A program made the position numbers and the translations under genes. Shown here piece after piece: positions 58,201 to 64,000 of a stretch of 64,000 nucleotides of DNA (positions are counted from its first letter, which is position 1; the number at the start of each line of letters is the position of its first letter). The stretch is from Novipirellula caenicola (GTDB lineage: Bacteria > Planctomycetota > Planctomycetia > Pirellulales > Pirellulaceae). Under the pieces are notes generated by a model that made no database searches, was not told the DNA's origin, and was given only the letters and a program-made list of their open reading frames with translations. The stretch lies in the NCBI RefSeq assembly GCF_039545035.1, contig NZ_BAABRO010000015.1:1-64000 (forward strand), given 5' to 3'.

Positions 58201-60834
58201 AGCGTCCGGTAGCCAGACCGCACAGATATCGGCCCTCAATGATTCACGAATCGCTTTGAGCACCTTGGGAACCGCAGTGTCAAACGACTTTGCTTCGGCC
58301 AGCAAACGGATGACGTTGTGTTCGGTGGTCATGCGAATCGACGCCTGCTTTTGCAGCGTGATGTCGATGAAGGTCAGGATCAACCCGTCGGCGGTTTCGC
58401 CACGCATGTATGGCAGCACGCGTCGCAGGAACCACCGTCCGTCATACGTTTCGATCTCGTCTTCGATTCGTCCACCATTGGCCGACAGATCCTTGGCATC
58501 GGGGATGGCGGGCATCTCGACCGCGACATGCGAAATGTCATCGAGCGGCCGTCCAATATCGCTGTCGATTAGACGATAAATCTGAGCGGCTGCTGGCGAG
58601 TACCAAATCGTGTTTTGCTTGGCATCTAAACAGATCGTTGCAATTTGGGTGCTGCGGAACAGGTTCTCGAGATCGCTATTGATGTTGGCGATGGCATCTC
58701 GGCTGGCACGAATCTCTTCACGCGACGTTTCCAGTTCTTCGTTTGCCGAATGCAACTCTTCGTTCATCGACAACAATTCTTCGTTAGACGACTTCAGCTC
58801 TTCGTTGGTCGCCTCCATATCCTGCATCGTCTGTTCAAGATCACTGCGAGTGGTCTCGAGTTCGCGTTCAATTTGAACAAGCAGCGAGTCGGTGTCGGGA
58901 TGAAGTTCAGGGGGAAGCCGGTCCTCGCTCTCGTCACGCCGAATGGGCAGGCCAACATCATGAAAGACGACCAAGAATAGCGGAGTGTCTTCGCCCAGGC
59001 GTGGCATCGGTTGGACGGTCAACATCACACGTTGAACTTGATCGCCCTCACGTAGCGACAAATTTTCGTGCTGGACTCGGCGGCTGGTTCGTTTGGCTTC
59101 CGATATCGCGGCGCGCAAACCGATTTGCAATCCACTTGCCGCCATTTTGACAATGTTGTTTTCAAACGGCCCCGCAGTCAGATTCAGGTATTTTTTAATA
59201 TTGGGCGACGTGGTCAACACTTTTCCCGATTCGTCAATGACCGCCGATTTCGGCGTGAACTCATCGAGCACAATTCGCTGCATCATGTCGGTCAAATCGA
59301 CCGAGGAATCGGGTGTCATCGGCGATGGCGAAGCGGTCGTCGCCCGCGGCAAGAACCCGGTGGCGGTGGCCGATCCAATGGCCGTCCCTTTCCGCTGGGA
59401 AATGCGAGATTTGGCGTCGATTGGGCGAAACAATTCGCCATGCGAGGCGATGCTTTCGCTGGGACCGAGGAACAGAAAACCCGACGGCCGCAGCGCATAG
59501 TGAAATAGCGGGATCAGTTTCTTCTGCAGATGCGGTCCAAGGTAGATCAGCAGATTGCGACACGAGATCAGATCGAGGCGCGAAAACGGAGGATCGCTGA
59601 TCAGATTGTGAATTGAAAACAGCACCAGCTCGCGAATCTCTTTGGAAACGTGATACTGGGTGCCCTGTTTGACGAAAAAACGTTTCAGTCGCGCGGGGGT
59701 GATCTGGTCGCGGATCCCAGCCGGGTACGTGCCGCGGCGGGCAATGGCTAACGAACGCTCGTCAATGTCGGTAGCAAAGATTTGCAGCTTGGGCGGATCC
59801 GCTAATTCGTCCATCACTTCGCGGCACAAGATCGCCATCGTGTACGCTTCCGCACCGTTGGCGCATCCGGCCACCCAAATGCGCACGCTGTCGTTTGGGT
59901 CACGGTTTTCAAAGAGTTTCGGCAAGACTTGGTGGCGGAGCGTTTCAAAGGCTTCGGGATCGCGGAAAAACGCGGTGACACCAATCAACAAGTCTCGAAA
60001 CAGTGCATGGATCTCGTCGTGATGGTGTTGCAGATAATCAACGTATTGATCCACCGATGCGATCTTTCGCAATTGCATTCGTCGCTGGATACGACGCTGC
60101 AGTGTACTGGATTTGTAGTGCTGGAAATTATGCGAAGTGACCTTCTTTAGACTTTCGGCGATCACCGGAATCGCTGCTTCAATCTGCTGCTGCAATTGGT
60201 CCACGGAAACCGTCGCGACTTCCGTCGAGATATGGTTGGCATAACGCCGCAGTTCCCCTGCAATTTCGCGAGGCGGGATCACGTGATCCGCCACGCCCGT
60301 GACGGCGGCACTACGAGGCATCGAGTCGAATTTGGCGGATACAGGGTCTTGTGCAAACGTCAAACCGCCTCGATCGCTGATCGCTTTCAAACCGAGCGTG
60401 CCATCGCTGCCAGTGCCCGAGAGGATCACGCCGAGACCTCGGTGTTGCTGGTCCTCGGCAAGCGAATGGAGAAAATGATCGATGGTCGCGGTGCGGTGCA
60501 CCTCCTCTTCGGATGGACGGACGCGAACCGAACCGCGGTTGATGTCAAGCAATTTGTGCGGCGGGCAAACGTAGACCGTGTTCACCCTTAACTCAGTGCC
60601 ATCGGTCAGTTCCAACACTTGCATCGAGGTGGATTTCGATAGCAAGTCGACCAATAGCGATTTGCTTTGCGGATCGAGATGTTGGACGAACACGATGGCC
60701 ATCCCCGGAGCGTCTCCGAGTGCCGTCAATAATTCCTGGAATGCTTCGAGTCCTCCGGCCGAAGCGCCCACGCCGACAATCAATGGCAACTTATCGTCGA
60801 CGCGATTTCGCTCCGTTTTATTCTTAGGATTCAT
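52231..60834 (-). CDS. CheB-CheR-PAS/GAF-histidine kinase-receiver hybrid
   Basis: This 2867-residue cytoplasmic sensor has CheB methylesterase at about 16-195 (Ser25 in GASAGG, His52, Asp144). CheR methyltransferase is at about 220-480; its SAM motif reads AGCANGAEAYT, so one Glu of the usual GEE is lost. A coiled coil (about 650-720) is followed by about 11-12 PAS and 2 GAF domains. Next come HisKA with SHEIRTP, HATPase (GTGLGLAISKRL) and a receiver (DMQMPRLDG). No membrane segment is visible. CheB/CheR-PAS kinases use methylation-type domains in signalling. The adjacent Hpt suggests a phosphorelay whose output lies elsewhere. Confidence 0.93.
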   Translation of the reverse strand: MNPKNKTERNRVDDKLPLIVGVGASAGGLEAFQELLTALGDAPGMAIVFVQHLDPQSKSLLVDLLSKSTSMQVLELTDGTELRVNTVYVCPPHKLLDINRGSVRVRPSEEEVHRTATIDHFLHSLAEDQQHRGLGVILSGTGSDGTLGLKAISDRGGLTFAQDPVSAKFDSMPRSAAVTGVADHVIPPREIAGELRRYANHISTEVATVSVDQLQQQIEAAIPVIAESLKKVTSHNFQHYKSSTLQRRIQRRMQLRKIASVDQYVDYLQHHHDEIHALFRDLLIGVTAFFRDPEAFETLRHQVLPKLFENRDPNDSVRIWVAGCANGAEAYTMAILCREVMDELADPPKLQIFATDIDERSLAIARRGTYPAGIRDQITPARLKRFFVKQGTQYHVSKEIRELVLFSIHNLISDPPFSRLDLISCRNLLIYLGPHLQKKLIPLFHYALRPSGFLFLGPSESIASHGELFRPIDAKSRISQRKGTAIGSATATGFLPRATTASPSPMTPDSSVDLTDMMQRIVLDEFTPKSAVIDESGKVLTTSPNIKKYLNLTAGPFENNIVKMAASGLQIGLRAAISEAKRTSRRVQHENLSLREGDQVQRVMLTVQPMPRLGEDTPLFLVVFHDVGLPIRRDESEDRLPPELHPDTDSLLVQIERELETTRSDLEQTMQDMEATNEELKSSNEELLSMNEELHSANEELETSREEIRASRDAIANINSDLENLFRSTQIATICLDAKQNTIWYSPAAAQIYRLIDSDIGRPLDDISHVAVEMPAIPDAKDLSANGGRIEDEIETYDGRWFLRRVLPYMRGETADGLILTFIDITLQKQASIRMTTEHNVIRLLAEAKSFDTAVPKVLKAIRESLRADICAVWLPDAQHQTLHCTDVSVGPHDAEMEQVAAKNQAFQFSKGQGLPGRVWQSMSVHSIEKLSADTNFSRTHAIEAGLTHAMAMPIVVGSDFFGVIEIFSRRSRRFEPPFLAMLQSIGIELGQFIRHSQADVNLRDEEARKSAILASALDSIITMDVDGRIVDFNPAAEQTFGYKQHDVKGRLLAETIIPEEFRDAHTRGLQRYLASGQSKVIGHRIELTAQRSNGEQFPVELAINATKSRDGSPFFTAYLRDITEHKQFVQTIFDRDERIVALLNSTAEGIYGIDPDGICTFANASCAKLLGFDAADELVGKQMHQLIHHTRRDGTHCPNDECHIYEAFRVGAKVHVDDEIFWRADGTSFDVEYWSYPMIRDGKTIGCVVTFLDVADRKEAERVVAKQREDLDLAFRAGRLGSWHWDIASNHVTWSDHLYELLGYERDQFVTTSEGFMQIIHPDDRDYVQARIDAAFAGQCEEFEMDFRIFRGNDQQVIWTYGRGVIQRDSQGNPLSITAIASDVSERKKAELEMIQRERTLSLALDAGRMGSWVWNITKNQITWSDRLHAMYGYDKNEFKGTPEGFLEIVIPEDHPVVQQVIDSILHSDSEREEFECRCVRGTDGRIIWSQVHGVVDRDEQGNALQITGFAVDITDRKQRELNLAFLADLQSAFVNPLSADEIVQQACSRIAKYMNLSRCLLVEIDETNETAKVFHEHVADESLPSLDGIHGLADFHDDHERDALLAGQPLAIDDCQSSSRPAESVERFAKFKIGSLFTATYVSDRRLKFVLAAIRSEPHHWQADEKDFLQEFTTRVYARLERARAEDALRESEEFNRTIIESSPDCIKVLDLDGRMLTMNSAGIASFEIADFETFRGKRWETLWPAENQSNVLQAIADAIDGGTGSFQAYCPTANGTPKWWDVIVTAVRGVSEQIKFLVAVSRDITERKRWELELSDREAHLRRVINNQLGLVGVIGSDGKLLEVDDRSMSIAGLRREDVIGKHFAECAWWTYDDSVANQMRDAMDRAFAGETVRFDVGLYSKEGNPLMIDFMMAPVQDANGNIEYLIPSGVDISERYAAQMRLIESERRMSMALKAGAMAAWEWSEEKSVWEDSVFQLLGIPRRDNPSSELFFQSVHPDDLAALKSMWRQATQKGDAYETEFRIIRPDGQVIWLAAVGTILRDEHGKVTRIHGLNWDITDAKESERRILASEERLRLALSAAELKLWQWHINADKFYRSGELSKQSGMESARPLGGLAEFLDLVHPDDRDHVEQSLRHSLQSGTPYRCEYRIRRSSKAYRWVMSLAHLSVKDSDSPLQMIGVELDITTRRESEEAIKLALENLESSNTKLQGIFDVTLIFVGVIDLDGYVSEVNKTATAGCGYTREEIIGKKFWECPWWRRSAKVQSAIRDSFQRAAAGETLEMELDYWIADGSKRVFQFRIAPARNDKGEVTFVVPSGVDITERKRNEREIRLSAQRLSVAAKAAGFGMLHVDLRSSNVMFSPEFKRIVGYPEDHAFQIQMNETPSFVYPEDAAAYQEYFQQAAQTRRKLMTPLDLRVIRLDGELRWVRLQTKTLWTKGNQGNKRPSQIIGTLLDITNQHEFEQSLKEAREQAVAANESKSAFLANMSHEIRTPMTAILGYADLIAEKVNDDETLSHVRTIRHNGGFLLDIINDILDLSKIEAGKFEISQQRFAPSHLVEDVRSIMEVRATESNLELDVEYHGKIPAEITSDPKRLKQVLINLVGNAIKFTPAGMVKIIVRYIDQQHDRGRLQFEIVDSGIGMSREQQQRLFQPFSQGDGNVNREFGGTGLGLAISKRLTEMLGGEISVESELSRGSKFTVSISTGDIDDVQMIQPKLTTEPVASPTPAEAIRLDCHVLVVDDRRDIRFLSKSLLKKAGAKVNEAEDGEVAIQMVEEMVQKGRSYDLILLDMQMPRLDGYQTAERLRRLGFDGPIIALTADAMQGDMNRCIESGCNDYLSKPINVQRLTQMVHRFTSGAHETR

Positions 60835-60961
60835 AGGCTTTTACCTTGCCATCGGGCACATCGTGCCACCGCAGCTCGTCGGATTACCCCACATGGTCTC
60901 GCTCGCGTTTTTGCAACTCCGCCGTCGCAGGCCGCATCGAGGTCGCACTTGTTGATGAAAT

Positions 60962-61177
60962 TCACTCGTGCTCGCGTTTTGCGACGATCGCTGCGAGAAA
61001 CGCGTCAAGGTCTTCTTGCCGGTAATAGCGATAGCCGGTCACCGGATGACGCGTTGGAACCAATCGCCCTGATTTATCCCAGTTCCGCAAAGTTTCGGCA
61101 GTCACGCTCAAATATTCTGCCGCTTCGCCAACCCGAAGCATTCCATCGAGCTTTCCCACCATCGATTTGACACCCAT
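60962..61177 (-). CDS. MerR-type helix-turn-helix protein
   Basis: This 71-residue protein contains one winged helix-turn-helix typical of MerR/excisionase regulators (MLRVGEAAEYLSVTAETLRNWDKSGRLVPTRHPVTGYRYYRQEDLDAFLAAI). It has no effector domain, so it is likely a small DNA-binding or accessory protein. ATG 61177 with GGAAGG upstream is chosen; the longest frame starts at TTG 61192. It lies between the hybrid kinase gene and the ATP-grasp gene and may regulate either. Confidence 0.85.
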   Translation of the reverse strand: MGVKSMVGKLDGMLRVGEAAEYLSVTAETLRNWDKSGRLVPTRHPVTGYRYYRQEDLDAFLAAIVAKREHE

Positions 61178-61290
61178 CGCAGCACCTTCCAAACCTTACA
61201 AACGTTGAGACGATGTCAAATTGAATACGGTGAAGGCGTTTTGGTCAATTCCCCCCATGTTTTGGGCGTGAGCTCGCTGCGAACAATTCC

Positions 61291-61372
61291 TCGGGGACAA
61301 ATCTCCCCGAGGACAAATCTCGCTGGGGACAAATCTCTCTGGGGACAAATCTCTCTGGGGACAAATCCCAGT
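61291..61372. repeat. five 16-bp tandem repeats
   Basis: The unit (G/C)(G/A)GGACAAATCTC(T/C)CT-like recurs five times. GACAA cores fall at about 61296, 61312, 61328, 61344 and 61360, exactly 16 bases apart. It lies directly after the stop of the ATP-grasp gene and is likely a slippage-prone array. Confidence 0.7.
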
Positions 61373-61373
61373 T

Positions 61374-62420
61374 CTACAGCGTGGCAAGGTCCACGTTGCG
61401 GATGCGAGAGCCGTAGTACTTCTTGTACCGAACCTTGCGTTGTAAATCGCGAATGATCGCGGCGGTGAAATCGACTCCCGTCAATTGTTGGCTGCTGCCG
61501 AGACCGCCGGGGCTAAACACGTTGATCTCCATCAGTTTGTCATCGACGATATCCAGCCCCACCAAGAACATCCCGTCGCGGACGAGTTTCGGACGCACCA
61601 TCTCGACCAACTCGAGCATTTGGTTGGTCACTTCGGCCGCCTCGCTTTTGCCGCCCGAATGCATGTTGCTTCTCGCATCGCCCGTTTTATTGACGCGGCG
61701 AAACGCGGCATACGCGCCGTCATGCCACAGCGGGCGTCCATTCATGACAAACAATCGGACATCGCCATCGACCGCGGCTGGCAAATACTCTTGCACGATA
61801 CAGTATCCATCACGCAGCACCGCTTCGATCATTTGGTTGCGGTTTGCTTTCTCGTCCTCATGGATCAGAAACACACTTTGGCCGCCGGAACCCTGCAGCG
61901 GTTTGATTACCACTTTGCCATTTTGCGATTCGATGAACGCATTGATCTGTTTGATGTCGCGGCTGATACAAGTTTTAGGGCGGACTTCTTCGGGGAAGTG
62001 CTGAAAATAGGTTTTGTTGATCGCATTGGCTAGATTTTCAGGATCGTTCAGCACGATCACGCCTCGTGATGCAGCGAGTTGCCCGAACAAGATGCCGCTG
62101 GTTTGAGCCCAGGGACGCTCGGCAGCATCGTCCGACGGATCGTTGCGAAGCAGCAGGACGTCGAGGTCGTCAAGTGAAATCCGAACGCCATCGGATTCCT
62201 TGTCTTGAAGTTCGCCCATGAAGTTTTCCAAGGATTCGTAGTGCTCGCCATTGACCGTTCGCGCGGTCGCGTGAACGGCTCCATCAGGCGCGTACACAAA
62301 ATCGCCCACGCCGAGCGTGTAGACATGATGTCCCATATTCACTGCGGTCATTGCCAACCGCGTGGTGGTGTACGCCGCTTGTTCGGTCATTACATCATTA
62401 ACAACAAAGCCAATCTTCAT
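61374..62420 (-). CDS. glutathione-synthetase-like ATP-grasp ligase
   Basis: This 348-residue protein has an N-terminal pre-ATP-grasp domain (MKIGFVVNDVMTEQAAYTTTR) and an ATP-grasp fold. GKVVIKPLQGSGGQSVFL is the Gly-rich lid loop, YCIVQEYLPA follows, and LVGLDIVDDKLMEINVFSPGGL carries the metal-binding residues. It resembles GshB but its partner is the QEGLA metallopeptidase, which overlaps it by 4 bases. No gshA gene is nearby, so it may form a peptide-like or modified amide product rather than glutathione. Confidence 0.87.
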   Translation of the reverse strand: MKIGFVVNDVMTEQAAYTTTRLAMTAVNMGHHVYTLGVGDFVYAPDGAVHATARTVNGEHYESLENFMGELQDKESDGVRISLDDLDVLLLRNDPSDDAAERPWAQTSGILFGQLAASRGVIVLNDPENLANAINKTYFQHFPEEVRPKTCISRDIKQINAFIESQNGKVVIKPLQGSGGQSVFLIHEDEKANRNQMIEAVLRDGYCIVQEYLPAAVDGDVRLFVMNGRPLWHDGAYAAFRRVNKTGDARSNMHSGGKSEAAEVTNQMLELVEMVRPKLVRDGMFLVGLDIVDDKLMEINVFSPGGLGSSQQLTGVDFTAAIIRDLQRKVRYKKYYGSRIRNVDLATL

Positions 62421-64000
62421 CGGTCGGTCTCCATAAGATCAAGGACCGACTTGCCCCGACAGGCTTCAAGCCGATCACGGATGCGAGCGTCGTTCCAGAA
62501 ACGAGGTAAGATACGTGATGGGGTAATGATTCCACGTCGCCGCAGTTCTTGCACATACGGCACGTGTTGCAGACCAATTTTGCCCACGTACAGCGGTTCG
62601 ATCTCGTGCCCCGCCCCGAGATAGTCGAGCAAATCACGCAACCCCCGCAGATAAATCAAATCCTTGGTATAGCCGCCACCGCGGTACACCCGAAGCGTGG
62701 TGGTAAAGGAAGTATGTGGAGCAAAACGATATTTTTTGTGCAGCAAGCGAAACGTTTCGACAAACGATTTGCCGGTGACCATCGAATCAACCGCGATCAC
62801 CCGCGCAGCCAAGGTTCGCAGACGCCGTTTCGTTAAACCGCCACACAAATATTCCGCCAGCACGGCAAGCCCCTCTTGCAATTCCTCGTAACCAGCCAGG
62901 CCAGCGTAGAGTTGTTGGAAGGGTTGGCAGCGGCCGTTGAAATAGGTCAGCAAATGGGTGCCGATCTCGTGATGCAGCAACGATTCCACTCGCTTTTTAG
63001 CAAGTTTGATTTTGCTCGAAATCAACAATCGGTCTTGCGAGACCATGATGCCTGAGGCGATGGCATCCGAGACCTCCACGACCGCAGTGAACTCATTCAT
63101 CTTGGTGTGGTAATAGTCGATTTCATCATGCGCTCGCTGAACGATCTGTTCGCTGACCATGCAGCGAGCCGATTTGGATTTGGGTTTTGCGGTTGGATGG
63201 ATCGTTTGCAGAATGTCTTTGGCCAACGTCAACAGTGACTGCTCAGGGCGACCGTACAGCTGCAAACTCGTGCTCAAAAATGGCGATGGATGCGTAAACG
63301 GCTTTGATTTTTCCGGTTGGTCGAGATCACGCAGGGCGGTCAGTTGGCGATCGAGTTCGTTTTGTTTCTCCCAGAACAGATGAGCAAGCGTGGGGTCTTC
63401 GACGCGTTCAATTTCGATATCGAACAGACGACGCTTCAGGACGTTGGGGTGATACGGCAGCGGCCGATAGTAAAGTGGTGGCAATTCACAATAGCCGTTG
63501 TCATGAAACTGTTGCCAAGCCTCGTCGGCATTGGTCGGCGTGACTTGTAGCAAAAAGTCAAACGATTCCGAAACGTTACAGAGTTGTTGGTCGATTAAAC
63601 GTGTCGCTTTGACAAGCGACGAGGGGCCAAGCGATTCGAAGTGGACTTTCGCCGACGGGTCATGGCTGCCTGTGAACTCGGCAATCGTTTTGCGAAGCGC
63701 GGTGGCGAGTTGGCGACGAAACGATTGCAAGACAACTGGGTAAAGGGATCCGTTGCGGGCGTCGCGATACACTGGTTTGACCGCGATGCCGATGGTGCAA
63801 CAGCCTGCGTTGGCCTCGCGATTGCATTGGGCCGCAAGCGACGCGGTGTCCGGCGGCCCGATGATCCCATCGCTTCGCTTGGTGACGGTGCCGCGACGGC
63901 CGTGAATCGAAATCTCCTTGAGTGAATTTTCCAACACTTCCATCGTCGACGGCAACGCATCCAAGTCGGGCGAGACAATTTCGAAACTCGGACGAATCGA
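62417..64000 (-). CDS. QEGLA-motif DUF1704 metallopeptidase-like protein, truncated by the window edge
   Basis: The visible 515 or more residues stay open to the window edge; the first in-frame start codon is TTG 63964, so the true start may lie outside. The family signature is complete: HHEIGTHLL (HExxH zinc motif), about 30 residues later QEGLAVLAEYL, then SMVTGKSFVETFRLLHKKYRF. This TIGR02421 family was named for modulating flavohemoglobin expression but looks like a metallopeptidase. The tight coupling with an ATP-grasp ligase suggests a make-and-cut peptide/amide system. Confidence 0.85.
   Translation of the reverse strand, partial: SIRPSFEIVSPDLDALPSTMEVLENSLKEISIHGRRGTVTKRSDGIIGPPDTASLAAQCNREANAGCCTIGIAVKPVYRDARNGSLYPVVLQSFRRQLATALRKTIAEFTGSHDPSAKVHFESLGPSSLVKATRLIDQQLCNVSESFDFLLQVTPTNADEAWQQFHDNGYCELPPLYYRPLPYHPNVLKRRLFDIEIERVEDPTLAHLFWEKQNELDRQLTALRDLDQPEKSKPFTHPSPFLSTSLQLYGRPEQSLLTLAKDILQTIHPTAKPKSKSARCMVSEQIVQRAHDEIDYYHTKMNEFTAVVEVSDAIASGIMVSQDRLLISSKIKLAKKRVESLLHHEIGTHLLTYFNGRCQPFQQLYAGLAGYEELQEGLAVLAEYLCGGLTKRRLRTLAARVIAVDSMVTGKSFVETFRLLHKKYRFAPHTSFTTTLRVYRGGGYTKDLIYLRGLRDLLDYLGAGHEIEPLYVGKIGLQHVPYVQELRRRGIITPSRILPRFWNDARIRDRLEACRGKSVLDLMETDR

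Overview
The window looks like a chromosomal segment of a marine planctomycete of the Rhodopirellula/Pirellulaceae type. The evidence is a giant surface protein with the LEQLEDRRLL N-terminal motif and a C-terminal dockerin, a TIGR03067-type protein, transmembrane Ser/Thr kinases with TPR tails, many exported low-complexity proteins, moderate-to-high GC content and loosely packed operons. No rRNA, tRNA, CRISPR array, prophage or plasmid backbone was seen. One REP-associated transposase is present. The last gene runs off the right edge.

Layout. (1) 221-19528 is an envelope region. It holds the dockerin protein, a TPR/beta-barrel protein and a FecR protein on the plus strand. Facing them is a minus-strand operon of a membrane Ser/Thr kinase, an exported TPR protein and an exported CHAT-family peptidase. 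Two repetitive secreted proteins follow. (2) 19792-25828 is an ABC export operon with two FtsX permeases, one ATPase, one HlyD-like adaptor and a four-cysteine lipoprotein, next to a small Cys-rich exported protein. (3) 26231-37019 is a four-carbon acid-sugar catabolic operon: MFS importer, Gfo/Idh oxidoreductase, cyclase, OtnK kinase, OtnC aldolase/decarboxylase, small monooxygenase and an isopropylmalate/tartrate-type dehydrogenase. A DUF5060 glycosidase lies downstream and a divergent LysR regulator upstream. (4) 37026-37950 is a RAYT transposase bracketed by its palindromic repeats. (5) 37961-40094 holds transaldolase and a YegS-type lipid kinase. (6) 40213-47637 has two small envelope proteins and an osmoregulated periplasmic glucan locus (OpgG, a GH144-like hydrolase, OpgH). 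(7) 47865-51714 has Dps, a TIGR03067 protein, CsrA, a Rho-N-like protein and a diadenylate cyclase fused to a YbbR domain. (8) 51771-60834 has an Hpt protein and a 2867-residue CheB-CheR-PAS/GAF-histidine kinase-receiver hybrid. (9) 60962-64000 has a MerR-type HTH protein and an ATP-grasp ligase overlapping a QEGLA/DUF1704 metallopeptidase.

The most interesting features are the exported CHAT/TPR/kinase module with its FecR and beta-barrel neighbours, the cyclase-YbbR fusion with an altered RHR motif, the variant threonate-type pathway, and two families of small palindromic repeats. One repeat family lies inside the CHAT signal-peptide codons. The other is tied to the RAYT transposase. Several coordinates of short repeats were counted by eye and may be off by a base.
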